NCBI GenBank assembly: GCA_018524725.1
Contig: JAEUWP010000164.1
Span: 1 to 36,949 of the forward strand
From: Podaxis mareebaensis
Lineage: Eukaryota; Basidiomycota; Agaricomycetes; Agaricales; Agaricaceae
Direction: 5' to 3'
DNA length: 36,949 nucleotides
Part shown: in pieces, positions 21,385-33,538 of the stretch
Numbering within the stretch: the first letter of the stretch is position 1
How the letters are laid out: each line of letters begins with the position of its first letter
Made by a program: the position numbers and the translations under genes
Notes under the pieces: generated by a model
What the model was told of the DNA's origin: nothing
Database searches by the model: none
Seen by the model: only the letters and a program-made list of their open reading frames with translations

Positions 21385-23308
21385 ATGGGCATCGCTCAGT
21401 GGCTCGCTCTCCTCCTCTTCCACCCTCTCGAGTTCAGGACTCTCCTCCAATTCTACATCTATCATGAACAGAAGCGCGACATCAAGGCGCTGAAGGAGCA
21501 CCCGACCTCGGGTTGGGATCGCCAGTCTATGCGCAGGTGCTGGGAATTCTTGGACAAGACCAGCAGAAGTTTCTCTGCTGTTATTAAAGAGCTAGAAGGT
21601 GACCTAGCCCGCACGGTGAGCATATGCTCATTTCCTCGGAGGTGTGGGTTGCTTCCTGTGCTTGGTTACGTGGGTGGCATAGACCTTTCTGGGTGCTCTA
21701 GTGGCCATATAGGATTTACGCAACCTTAAACGTGACCGCCCGGTTTAATTGAGCCCGACGACGAAGCTCCACATCATTGCTCCTCTCTCTGTGTAACAGT
21801 TCCAACTGATGGTCATTCGTTCATCTAGATATGCCTCTTTTACCTCGTGCTTCGAGGCCTTGATACGATAGAGGATGATATGACAATTCCGGACGACGTC
21901 AAGCAGCCCATCCTACGAAAGTTCCACGAATACACTGTTACGCCGGGTTGGAAGTTCGAGGGCAACGGTCCTGACGAGAAGGACCGCCAACTACTCGTGG
22001 AATATGACTTGGTTGTTGAGGAAGTCAACCGCCTTTCACCCGCGTGCGTTGTCAACCTGCTATTTGCCACTGACATCCCCACTGACCCACCCCTTTCTCC
22101 TTGCAGTTACAAAAACATCATTATTGATATAACCCAAAAGATGGAGGTCGGCATGGCCGACTATGCCCATAAGGCCGCAACAACAGGTGTTATTTACTTG
22201 GAAACCGTTGCGGAATACGACCTTTATTGCCACTATGTGGCCGGCCTCGTCGGCGAAGGTCTATCCCGGATTTTCTCGGCGTCGGGAAAGGAGGCAGAGT
22301 GGCTCGGTCAGGAGCTCGAGCTTTCGAACTCAATGGGTCTTCTTTTGCAGAAGACGAACATTATTCGTGATTACCGAGAGGACACAGACGAGCACCGGTA
22401 CTTCTGGCCCCGGGAGATCTGGGGAAAATATGGCTTCAAGGAAATGAAGGAAATGTATCAACCCGAGTCGCTGGAGAGGGCGCAGTGGGCGCAGAGCGGG
22501 ATGGTCCTGGATGCATTAAGGCATGCAACGGATGCGTTGGATTACCTCAGATATTTGAAGAACCAGACTGTCTTCAACTTCTGTGCCATTCCTGCTACGA
22601 TGGCTATTGCCACTTTGGAACTCTGCTTCATGAATACGGAGATGTTCCAGAGGAACATCAAGATTCGTAAGGCCGCTGCTGCTCAGGTGCTTATCGTCTG
22701 ACTCTCCATGCACCCTAAATTGACGTGCGTCTTGTTAGCTCATTATGCGTTCGACTAACCCTCGAGATGTCGGACTCATCTTCCGTGACTACGCCCGCAA
22801 GATCCACGCCAAAGCCGTCCCCTCCGATCCCAACTTCATCCGTCTTTCCATTGCTTGCGGCAAGGTACATTTCCCATACCCACACCTACAGTTCAGCCAC
22901 TCACCCCCATTTCTCCAGATTGAACAATGGTGCGAACAAAACTACCCCTCCTTTATCCAACCACCGAGCGGTACATTCGGAAACGAACCTACTCTCGACC
23001 CCACCGACGCCCGCACACGGATCGCGAACCTAGAAAGCGAATTCGCCGGGGAGCTAGCTGGACGCAAACGCATGGTCGACCATGCCAACGGTGATCGCAA
23101 CCTCGCCATGTCGCGAATCAACGCTGCGAAAGCGAATGGTAAATTCTCTTCGCAAAAGACAGCCTCGCAGGATGTGTCGATGGGAACGATGTTGCTATAT
23201 GTCGGGGCTGCGTTTGCGTTGTTGATCGCGGTTGGTTTTGGTGCTGCGTATGGTTTGATTTGGATTACGGGTGAATCGTTGACTGGATCGGCGACTGCTC
23301 AAGCGTAA
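21385..23308 (+). CDS. ERG9: Squalene synthase (farnesyl-diphosphate farnesyltransferase)
   Basis: Exons 21385-21615, 21829-22043, 22107-22686, 22739-22864 and 22919-23308 sum to 1542 nt (513 aa). It joins two farnesyl diphosphates through presqualene diphosphate to squalene, the first committed step of ergosterol synthesis, at the ER membrane. Motifs: HPTSGWDRQSMRRCWEFL and SRSFSAVI near the N-terminus; the first Asp-rich motif DTIEDD (89-94); YAHKAATTGVIYLETVAEYDLYCHYVAG; and the second motif NIIRDYRED (233-241). A hydrophobic C-terminal helix (about TMLLYVGAAFALLIAVG...) anchors it to the membrane. Basidiomycete forms have this longer C-terminal region. The first intron is 213 nt, four times the local norm. 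The codons across it (LART/ICLFYLVLRG) match the family without a missing piece. Confidence 0.96.
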
Positions 23309-24541
23309 GGTGTGCTTTTGAGGGTAGGCAGCAGGCCTAGGTTAGTGCACCTTGATGGATTGGTTGTTTTCATTCATACCCGTTGCGCTTTACGCGCTTT
23401 TTTTTTTATCATAGACGACTTATTATTGCGAATTGTGGTGGTAGTTGAAGCCCGAGGCTAGACATTCGGCTGGCTCGTCGGCTTATGCTTTGCGGATATT
23501 TTTTGTCTTCTGTGTTGTTTGTACAATTAGGCGTCCGACAATCAGTTGGTAGTTCTTTTTCTTTCCTATGCCTTTTTATCCAACGCCAAGCCATTGCATT
23601 TCTAGTCCGATATTTTATGAATATAATGCTACTTGCGCTTTGGTTGCGGTTTGATTGTTGGAATGCATGAAATTGTCAGCGTTAATTGGACGAGTTATGT
23701 TCACGTTATTTTAAGATTGAAAGAATTGATGTGGATCATCCGAAGCCACATCACTGCATCACTGTTTGAATGTTTGTGACTATGAGTGTGATCCACGTTA
23801 CTCTTCGCTTGTTCTGTGCCCCAAATGCGAGTATACCCCGCAGTGAAATACAAGGTGCCCATTCGCCTTGAGTCCCGTGATAACCTATCCTATAAGGTGT
23901 TTTCATGCCACGAGTCGATGGGTTAGGATAAGTTTTGGCCGCTGCAGGTGTCCGCACCCAAGAGAGAAGAGCCCAGGTTTTTTGCAGTGGTCGTCAATTG
24001 TATGCTCACTGCTCTGGCCAGCGAAGGCTGGAGTCAGGGTCCGTCTTGGTGAACGGTCTTTGACATTGGTCATACAGTGCCATCAGCCTAGACAACAGAA
24101 AGTGCGAAACAGCTATCCGTCGACTATAGTGTCTTCCCGTTCTTCCAAAAGGATCGATAACCTCTCGCTCCCCGGAATCACGACATCGGCGCCTGAAGTA
24201 CTCGATCGGCGAGGTCGGTCCTTCTTCATTGCTACTGTCTGTGGTTAACCATTAACGTTTTGACCTCGGGAGTCGGGAGAGACACTTCCGTCAGACGCGA
24301 TGGGATCGTTAGAAGCGTCTCAAGTGTTGGTTGGATAAAAATAGCCTGGAACCAAGAGGCTTATTTAGTTGGAGCGGGTACACGAGTGGTACCATCGTTT
24401 CCAGAACCACAAGTCGTTTGGACTTTTTCGTCTTCTCTTTTGCTCTTCAATGTAAGTTGACCCCGGTATGGGTCGCTCAGGTGTGGTGCTGATTGAAAGG
24501 GTAGTTTTTTGGACAGGAATACGTTGGGTGGATATAGACAG
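23309..24541. other. Intergenic, 1.2 kb
   Basis: It holds the ERG9 3' UTR, a T-run near 23400 and the promoter of the GMC oxidoreductase. Short ORFs here have no motif or splice support. Confidence 0.4.
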
Positions 24542-26817
24542 ATGGGTCGCTCCCCTTGTCTCAGGTTACTGAGCATCTCACTCGTTGCTGTATCAGGCGC
24601 ATATGGTGCGCTGTATGAGAGGCTTCAGGATCTTCCGCAGACGGAGTACGACTTTATCATCGTAGGCGGTGAGTGATTTCTTCAATAGATGGCCTTTTGG
24701 TCATTCAATCCTTTCTATTCCTGTAGGTGGCAATGCCGGGGCTGTCATCGCCAACCGTCTCTCAGAGAACCCCGAGGTTATGGTGCTTGTTCTTGAAGCT
24801 GGTGTCTCGTATGCTCTCAATGACAACGCCCCGTATTGCTTGCTACATGAAATTGTTACAGGAACGCAGACCTCGAACTTTCCGTTCCCAGACTCTGCAC
24901 GCTCATATCCCCGCACACAAAATACGATTGGAACACCACGACAGCGCCTCAGCCCGGACTAGACAACAGAGAGATCCCCCTTATCCGAGGGTTCACGCTT
25001 GGTGGAAGTAGTTCTATCAGCGAGTTTCAGTTCTTCGTCACAAGAACGTATTAAGAAACTCATCTACTGTGCAGACTATATGTTATATGCCCGTGGCCCC
25101 GCGGATGATTGGGACCGTCTGTCTGCTGTGACAGGCGATAACGGATGGTCATGGCACGCATTGCAACCTTACTGGCGAAGGGCGAGTATTTGATGATTCT
25201 ACCTTGTCACCTAGGTCAACCTAACGTATCTGCTATAGAACGAAGACTTCGTCCTTCCTGTTGATAGGCATGATATTACGGGTGAAATTGACCCCAGTGC
25301 TCACCATTCCGATGGTATCACCCACGTCAGTCTCCCTGGGTTCGCGTATCCTGGAATGGACGGTCGGGTCATGCGGACAACCTGGGACCTAGTGGAGGAA
25401 TTTCCGTATAACCTTGACTTGAATGATGGGAGTCCAATAGGTATCGGTCTGTATGCGCCTCACTCTGTTGTGCCATGACGCCCATCAATGACTTTATAGG
25501 CCATATGGTTTTTACTATTGGCAACGGAACCCGTAGTAGCTCTGCGACATCGTATTTGGGACCAAAATACCTCAGCCGGAAGAATCTCGATGTTTTGTTG
25601 CACGCACGAGTCTCACGAGTGCTTCCAAGGAGTGGTTCGGGCTCTGATAGGCTGAATTTCGACGCCGTTGAGTTTGCCACACCCTCCTCTATTCATGGAC
25701 AGGAATATGTCCACCAACACGTCTTTTCACACTCGCTGAGCAAGGTCCTAGCGAAGAAGGAAATTGTTCTCTCTGCGGGAGCGATTGGCACTCCCCCGAT
25801 CCTCCTAAACTCTGGCATTGGGAACAGCTCGGAGCTGGAGCAGTCCAATATCAAGACCCTGGTCGACCTTCCGTCCGTCGGCTGTAATCTCTCCGATCAC
25901 CCCATTAGTGTTGTGCAATATGCGACCAAATCGGCGGACACCTACGATATGCTGAGCAACCGGACTTTCTTCCAAGAACAGTTGAGGCTCTGGGAGGAGA
26001 CCCACGAGGGTATCATGGCTGGAACTGTTGCGAATATGGTTGGTTTCTTGAGGTTGCCAGATAATGCATCAATCTTTGCGCAGGTACCTGATCCCGCTAC
26101 TGGACGGGGTGCTGCCCATTTCGAGATGATCTTCCACGTGAGCGTCGTTCTGTTGAGATTCCTCGCTTCGTATGCTCACACACTTTCTCAGAACGGATAC
26201 GTCGGTTCTACACCGGCGCCCCTAGGGAACTACTTTTCTATGAGTCTAGTTGTCGTCACCCCTACTTCTCGTAAGATGTCGACCATCTCTAGCTTTGCTT
26301 ATTTATTACGACTCCTTACAGGCGGCTCTCTCACACTTAACTCCTCGGACCCCTTTGCAAAGCCAGTTGTCAACCCGAATTACTTCAACACGGAATTTGA
26401 CAGGTTTACCATGCGTGAAGCATTTAAGGCTTCCCGTCGCTTTTTATCAGGTCCCGCATGGTCAGGTTGGATCATGAATCCACTCCAACTTGAGGGAGAG
26501 CCCACTGATGAAGAGATTGATGCGTACTTCCGTCAAGCAACTGGCTCGATTTATCATCCTGTTGGGACTGTTGCCATGACGCGCGAAGATGCAGGGTACG
26601 GCGTCGTTAATCCCGATTTGAGGGTGAAGGATGTCAATGGACTGAGGGTTGTTGATGCATCTGTTCTAGTGAGTTTCAAATCTTCGGTTTGATAAGAGAC
26701 TGAGTACTGATTGTTGCTTTGCGATAGCCATTTATTCCTAGTGGGATCCCACAGGCGAATGTGTATGTTGTAGCCGAACGCGCGGCTGATATTATAAAAT
26801 CTCAATATCATATCTAA
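24542..26817 (+). CDS. GMC oxidoreductase, aryl-alcohol-oxidase-like, second catalytic His replaced
   Basis: Nine exons: 24542-24668, 24727-24808, 24862-25019, 25075-25181, 25239-25446, 25500-26137, 26192-26270, 26322-26668, 26728-26817; 1836 nt (611 aa). A signal peptide (MGRSPCLRLLSISLVAVSGAYG) is followed by the FAD-binding DFIIVGGGNAG and VLVLEAGVS, then the GMC signature around GGSSSINYMLYARGPADDWD, GAIGTPPILLNSGIG, and HPVGTVAM with catalytic His545. These enzymes oxidise aryl or aliphatic alcohols and produce H2O2 outside the cell. In aryl-alcohol oxidase the second catalytic His lies 44 residues after the first; here that site is Ile589 in PSGIPQANVY. Introns 25020-25074 and 25182-25238 start with GCGAGT, so they are GC-AG introns. 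The reading frame is otherwise intact. Confidence 0.92.
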
Positions 26818-28263
26818 TTTACCTTGATTTTGATCCCGGACGTCTGGTCGAAATATAATTTACCTACCTTTATATACTGGCTTATAATGGCAACGTGGTT
26901 CAGAGCAAGCGACCTCGATGTATCTGGTCTCTGATGCCCGAACGAGCCTTTGATCAGGGTATTCAGCTTGGGTGAGAGGATATCAGGCCTCACCAGATAT
27001 TTTGGCAGTCATGCCTGGATATATAGGTACTAGACCTTACTGCATAGCGATCCTCCACAATGGTATTGCAGTATCGAGAGCTGTTGGCAGCTATCTCGGT
27101 TACACTATTGACTGCTATTTTTGAATCATCTGATTCTCACGTCAAAGGTGGGTAAATGCAGCTCCGAAACAAGGGACAAGATCCAAATTTTATCTGTCTC
27201 TCGTTATGAAAGATATAGCCGTTGTTAAGTCCTGAAAGTGTCGGTAATTGAGCGCGTTTGGTGTCCTAGTTCTGGCCGAGTCCGGGTGGCTCTTTGACCT
27301 TCGTACGCAAGCGCCCATGCATTGTCTTTTCTATTTCCTTTTCCCGCAACTTCTTGTCGTTTGCTTTTGCTCAAAAGAAAAGGAGTTTCCCGTGATACCA
27401 TCTTAAGTGCCGTCATTTCCCTCCCCGGTCCCACGATCTTAGTCCTCCTCGATCCTGGGGCCTGGGGCTTGGCCGCTCATAACAAGTCCCGATTGCTGCA
27501 CTAGGATTGTAAGTGACGTTCAACTCCGTTTTTCTCTCAACAAAGCAACGGTCAATTGTACGAGTTCTCACCAATCTGTGGGACCTGCTTGGAGCACAGG
27601 ATACCGACGTTTCCAAATCCAGCTAAGTCATTGCCGTTGTAACTGCAGGTCCGTTGACACCAGAAACTCTCCATGTTCATCGATGCTCAGAAAATTCGAT
27701 TACTAGCACAAAGCAACCCACATTGACTCTTCTAATAATGGGTAGCACCAGAGAAACGAAGTGTACGTATTACACTGGTCGACAGCCAGCGGACACAATG
27801 TTAAAATGGGGAAATCAGGCGCTCGCATTTTTGTCATTCTTCATCTTAGTTAGGGTTAATTGATTGTGTAAGTCGTGGGAATCATGCTGGGGCAGGTTCC
27901 AAGACAGAAATATAGTTACCGTTCCGGAATTCTATTATCTTCGTGGGTGTGTCTATCTATCCCCAAGCGACGTCCACGGGGCCAGGTATCCAGCCATTCG
28001 GCTAAGTCGTCATCAAGTCACCACCGAGGTTTGAAGACATCACTTCGGTTGAGCCGGACTCTACCTACGGAACCTTTAAATTCGCAATTCAACGGATGAC
28101 ACTGAGGTATACATAACCTTACTTGACTCGGGATGACCCTGAAGTTCTGGTGTAATCATATAAGTTTCCTCATAGGTACACGTCTGCAAGGATAGCCCTC
28201 GTCTCAAAGCCCCTTATCATCCTCACAACTCAACCTCGTCACTGGGAATTTGAAACACCCCAA
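26818..28263. other. Intergenic, 1.4 kb, with an isolated signal-peptide-like ORF
   Basis: At 27060 an ATG opens a short frame with a hydrophobic stretch (ELLAAISVTLLTAIF), preceded by a tatata element about 40 nt upstream. It ends at a GTGGGT and cannot be joined to any later exon that makes sense. It may be a decayed first exon or chance. No other gene is seen. Confidence 0.35.
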
Positions 28264-30317
28264 ATGCACACAAGTGACTCAACCGCGACCGTGGCTGTGC
28301 CTTCAAACTCAGATTATGTTCTCGAGTTGCCGCGGAGTGTACACTTGTTGTATGGTGCGGTGAGCATTGGGGGAAGTCTTGCATATGTGTAAGTTTAGCC
28401 GATGTACTCTTTCCTTTCTTGCAGTCTCTTCCTGACCTTTCAACCTTGTTTCAAAATTCAACGGTGATTTGCCTGCGGTAGACTATTCGGAGTATCATGC
28501 AACCAAATGGTGTGGTACTTTCGATCCTACCCCCGAGATCCTCTTTTATTCAAGACCTTCGTATGTTATCCTTGCGCCCACATCTTCACATGCTGACATT
28601 CTATAGATAGGCATCATATTGGCTGTCAGTAACGAGGCTTCTGCCTCCGTGGTCCAATTTCATTCACTTCCGACTCTCCAGGTTAACATAATGAATTTTT
28701 TCTGGATAATCGGAAACTTGTATTATATATTTATCCTACGAGGGATCGGGACGGATCTTCAGCGGTTTGTAGTTTGTGACCATTGGTAAGTTCTTCCTTC
28801 CCAGTGGGAATATTTTTCCCTTGTGGCTGAACGCTTCGAAGGACATTGAATGTGTGTACGATTCGCTCAGTTCTATGATCCTCAAGCTAATGATATACCT
28901 GAGGCGGTGCTTGTCCTTACGGTAAGTGATCCTCGACACCAGTTTCTCTCGGAATAGTCTGAGCCTCCTTTGACTCCAGGAGTTGTGTTGCTGCTTTGTT
29001 GAGCTGTGAGACACAGAAATGAATTCTGATTGGTCTACTAACGCCTTGGGACAGATTCTTCATTTTACGGATGTGGCGATGTACGGCCCTCTATTATCCC
29101 CGGTCAATATCACGTTTGACAGTGACGCCTAGTTGCAGAGAAGAAACATTTAACTATCCTCGCGGTACGTTCTCGTATGGGGGGGGGGAACGATGCCCTG
29201 GGACTGATTTATTCTAGTTTATCCCGTATATTGCCTCAGCAGGTATTGCTTGAATGACCCCAGTCCTTCCGTCTAGTCTAACATCCCCTCGGGTGCTAGT
29301 TTTTAATCTGAGTAAGCTAGTGCTCCTGGGACCTCTGATGCCTTTCTAACTTCTGTTCCAACTCAGTATACCTTCATGGAATGTCAGTCGCACTTTCAGG
29401 CACTTGATATGCTGGTGGGAGACCCTGCTCATGCTTGCGGATGCAGGTTTAAGATCCCATGCTATCCTGAGATGATAGTCAATCGGGTACGTCCTTCGTG
29501 CCTACTACTACGCTTGGGGTTGACGCCATCTGATAAATCAATAGATCTGGCTGATTTTGGCGTATAGCTTCAAAATCCTCTCAGATGGCGTCATTGCTGG
29601 AACAATGATCTGGTTGTTATGTAAAAGGAGTCGAGGGGTCCGTAGGCAGTACGTGCTTCCCGTCCAATCCAACTCCGTATCTGATCTACTTTGTCCTCTC
29701 GCCTCCTGAAGAGGAGGAACTATACGCGTTGTTCGAATTCTAATCTACTGGGCCGTGAGCACAGGCCTAGTTTTATGGTAGTATTTCTGGGATCTATCTC
29801 ACCCCTCGGCGGCGCTCACACTCAGTTGTGATAGGATTTCGACGATAGTCTACTTATCGACAGTACGTATTAAACTGAATGTCCCTTCTGTTTCGCCTTC
29901 ATTGACCTATCTCCTAGTACACTTTATTGTCGGACACCTATGTGTGTATAGCCGTCTACGTGACACGCGGACAGAGTAAGTATGGTCAAGGTATCTCCAT
30001 CTTTGGAGGTCTGAGTCGCCTTTGTTTCAGTTTACGTGGTTGCCATGCTAGCCGTGTGAGTCTGCCATCTGAGCCACAGTTTCGTGTACTTCATTCATTT
30101 TCCCTATCACAGAACCAATGATCGAAAGCGATGCCAGGCGGTTATGCAAAGACCAGAGAGTATTTCGCTAAGGACAACGACGATTCGGAGGCAAAGAACA
30201 GCGGCGAGCGCTTCTACGACGGATTTCTGGAAAAGTATGACTGACGGGGTGTATGAGTCTGACATTATTGATACACAATCTCCGGTTCCTCATCGTTCTT
30301 CATCGGGGCTTGAATGA
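28264..30317 (+). CDS. DUF6534-type seven-transmembrane protein
   Basis: Eighteen exons: 28264-28388, 28482-28560, 28607-28624, 28682-28768, 28871-28921, 28980-29005, 29055-29080, 29133-29164, 29218-29242, 29300-29311, 29367-29382, 29447-29486, 29545-29648, 29712-29777, 29835-29862, 29918-29975, 30031-30055, 30113-30317; 1023 nt (340 aa). The pattern matches the basidiomycete family: GxxxxGxLAYVLFGVSCNQ then YFRSYPRDPLLFK; LFFILRMWR at the end of the third helix; SFKILSDGVIAGTMIWLL followed by a KRSRG loop; and IYVVAMLAVTNDRKR at the end of the last helix, before a Ser/Thr-rich tail. These are plasma-membrane proteins of unknown function. The exon 4/5 donor (GTAGTT) is the least certain join; 28785 is an alternative end but breaks the frame. 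Exon 10 is 12 nt, and two donors are GTCAGT. Confidence 0.82.
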
Positions 30318-30533
30318 GACAACTTTCCAGGCGTGTTTTCATCGCTGTGCTGTGTATGCTAGTAGATGACACTACTATTATTGGTTCAACTGTAACCCCA
30401 GTTTATTTGTGAGATGCCTTGAGATATCTCTAGTTGTTTCTGTCGTGGTGGTGCCATGAGCAAGAATAATCTCTGAGAGCTATTTAAAGCTAAACACTCG
30501 CTTACTGTGTTGATTGGACATGATTACGTAACG
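30318..30533. promoter_or_regulatory. Upstream region of APC2
   Basis: A 216-bp interval between the DUF6534 stop and the APC2 ATG. A tatttaaa stretch near 30481 lies about 50 nt before the start and could be the TATA element. Confidence 0.35.
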
Positions 30534-33168
30534 ATGGCGTCTGATGCTCTACGCTCTCAAGTTGCAGCCAAATGGCAGGACGCGTTTGGACGACTGAACA
30601 GAAATGAGCAGGGCATCGCCGGCCTTATGGCCTTCAGCAAGGCATGGAACATTGCCCTCCGTGTCCTACACCCCAGGGAACTCGGCGAGGGGAGAGACAT
30701 CACGGACATGGACACCATCCGCACCGCGTTTACCATCATCAATGCTGGGCGACGGCTGCCCTTTCTGCTCGAAACGTTCTTGGAGGACCTCAAACAACAA
30801 TATTACCTCGTGGAGAGGGATGTGGTGACGTACATGACGCGATTTGACGAGACGGAGGACCCGGACATCGTGCGAGAGCTCGTGCTACGCCTCGTCGCCT
30901 GGTTCAAACACTGGGCTCCGATGTCAGAGTGCGTATATTCTTCCGTATGGTGTATATATACACTAACCGCCACAGACTAGGGACGACGATATACTCAGCG
31001 TACACGCTCTCCTTCCAGACCCATCTCTTCTCCATAGTCCCGCCTTCGTTTGCACGCGGTTTCAAAGCCCTTGTTGCATCTACTCTCTCCACCTCCTCTA
31101 CGGCCATAACACCCGGCAGTTCCTCAGAGACAGACGACCCAAATGGCCCAATATGGCAAGCCTTTGAAACCCTCGGCCTTATCGATCGCTATGAAACTAT
31201 AATCGCCACCGTGGGCTACGAGTTCATCGAGCAACACGTCCTCGAGACCTGCACAGGTGAATGGAGCCGTCCTATGCTAGGCGAGCTGCGCGACTGGATG
31301 TCAGACAAAGTTGTTCCTTGGATGTTGCTTATCTATGCGCGTGGCGCTGCAAACGGCAAGTGACGCTCCCATTGGTTTAACTATCCAAAGCTGATAGTTC
31401 AATAGCCGAGGAAGCCAGAGGAATGCTGCAAGGTGTCGGTTCTCGTTTCGACTTCCATATTAACAAAACTCTCTGCGACCTCCGCACGCGCGAAATCTTC
31501 GACATCATCATCGACTTTCCCGACTCCACTGGTGCATTATACGATCTCCGTGACTGCCTCCAGCGCGTCGATCAACGCCCCGCGCTGGTAAAAGCTCTCC
31601 GTCAAGCGTGCGCGTCCCTACTTCATTCTCATTCGGACAGCACTAATCAACCATAATATAGCAACCGCAAACGCCTCTTGCACCCAGGCGCCGATACCAA
31701 ACTCATACTCTCTCAATATGTAGCGACGATCAAATGTCTGCGACTCATAGACCCTCCAGGCGTGCTCCTCTTCAAAGTCGCGGATCCCATTCGTCGATAC
31801 CTTCGTGACAGACCTGACACGATCCGTTGCATCGTCGCAAACCTCGTTGGTGACGACTCTGACTCACCTGATTCTCTCTTGGACGACACTCTTGATCCTG
31901 CGACTGGTGGTGCAGGTACTAGTGCAGGTGGAAGCGGTGGTGGAGCAGGCAGCCAATTGTTAGTTAATCCACCAACGTTGGTCGATGACTATTCCGACCC
32001 GAACTGGGATCCAGAACCAATCGACGCAGGCCCAGAATTCCGCGCCAACAAACCGGGTGACGTCCTCTCCACCCTCGTATCGATCTATGACTCGCAAGAC
32101 CTCTTCGTCAAAGAACTCCAAGTTCTCCTCGCCCAGCGCCTCCTCTCCATCCCCATCTCCACCGATCCAACGTCTTCCAATGAGACTGTCGAGAGGATCG
32201 AAAAAGAGCGCCGCAACATCGAAATCCTCAAGCTAAGATTCGGCGAGAGCGCTTTAGGTGTCTGTGAAGTCATGCTTCGAGACATGACAGACTCGCGACG
32301 GATCGATACCCACGTACAAAGTATCCAACAAAGCGTAGTCCATCCAACAATAATTTCACACCACTTCTGGCCTACACTCGAGTCCTCCTCCCTTACTATG
32401 CCCGGCCAATTCGCTTCCTTGCAGCAAACCTACTCGAACCACTTCAGCCAATTCAAACCAGACAAGAAACTCAAATTTTTGCCGCATTTGGGGACGATTA
32501 CGCTTGAACTTGAGTTGAAGGATCGGAAGATGGAGGTGACGGTGCCCCCGTTGGAGGCGGCGTTTATAGAGTTGTTTGCAGAGAGGGAGGTGTGGAGGTT
32601 GGAGGAACTGATGGAAGGCGTTGGAGGGGTGGATAAGGGGTCGGCATTGAAGGCGTTGTTGACGTGGATTGATTATGGGGTTGTGGAGGAATGCGAGGGT
32701 GAGGAGGGGGTGTTTAGGCTGATTGAGGTCGTCAAAGAGAAGAGCGGGGATGGTGGGACGCTGAGACAAGGTACGTTGTCTTGCATGACATTCATATTGG
32801 TGTTGGGTTAATGGTTGCTGTTTGTTTCTTTGTAGCTGTCGCGGCGCAGGTACAAGCGCAGGAGGCGGTTGTACAACCTGTTACTAGTGTGCAACAACAA
32901 CAGGCGGAGCAAATGCGGGTCTATTGGAAGGTGTGCCCCTCTGGCGTCTTTCTTTTGTACACACATGCTAAATCCCACGTGGTTCATATAGTTCATTGAA
33001 GGAATGCTCACGAATTTGGGTGGTCTCCCGGTTGACAGGATACAGTCCATGCTTCGGTTCGCACCGGGGTATGACCAGACTGTTGAACAGCTTGCACTGT
33101 TCCTTGAAGCGGCGAGAAGGGAAGGGGTCGTCGTCTGTCGTGAGGGGGTGTGGAAGTTGAATAAGTAA
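30534..33168 (+). CDS. APC2: Anaphase-promoting complex subunit 2 (cullin-like)
   Basis: Exons 30534-30928, 30976-31355, 31406-31607, 31662-32770, 32836-32930 and 32992-33168 sum to 2358 nt (785 aa). Apc2 is the cullin scaffold that holds the RING subunit Apc11 in the APC/C ubiquitin ligase, which targets securin and cyclin B. Visible: helical cullin repeats in the first half; the cullin-homology part LKLRFGESALGVCEVMLRDM...HFWPTL...QFKPDKKLKFLPHLG, with the following winged-helix WRLEELMEGVG; and the C-terminal APC2 domain (QMRVYWKFIEGMLTNLGGLPVDRIQ...REGVWKLNK). A Gly/Ala-rich loop (about 31905-31965) is a species-specific insertion. The start at 30534 is the first ATG in frame. The intron at 31356-31405 begins GCAAGT, a GC-AG intron; a GT choice would break the frame. 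Confidence 0.95.
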
Positions 33169-33538
33169 GCTGGAATCTGTAAAGCTGGACATTGGCTGGA
33201 CATTGGCTTTCTTTTTTTGTTTTACACCTTCAATTGAATTTAACTGAATCATGTCAGGCGTTGTGACGATTGAGAGTTGGGCCATGTTACTTGGGATTGC
33301 TTGTGCTGGAGCATGGTGTTTTTGTCTGGGAGAACCTTTTGAGTCTTCGTTGCTGGAAACGATTTGATTGTTATGTATTCCAAGTTAAGGAGTTCGTAAG
33401 CAGCACATGTTTTTCACTGGATTTTGCTTGGTTTCCTACTACAGTCAGTTTATAGCTGGTCTTTTGCTGAACAGTGGAGCTTGACTGCAATGTGCCCTCT
33501 AATAGAGTAGCAGGCTGTGTTACTTTCAAGTGCCCCAG
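33169..33538. other. APC2 3' flank
   Basis: No gene. CpG is frequent at first and stops after about 33395, so the CpG-poor block may start here, before the APC2 relic. Confidence 0.4.

Noticed and set aside
21361..21501. N-terminal Glu-rich extension of the minus-strand ORF
   Set aside because: It is the exact antisense of squalene synthase exon 1; acidic runs come from Leu/Phe codons on the other strand.
27060..27147. Possible signal-peptide exon with TATA-like element
   Set aside because: No downstream exon can be joined to make a protein; kept only as a note in the intergenic entry.
30507..30533. Upstream in-frame extension of APC2
   Set aside because: It begins at GTG, not ATG; the first ATG in frame is 30534.
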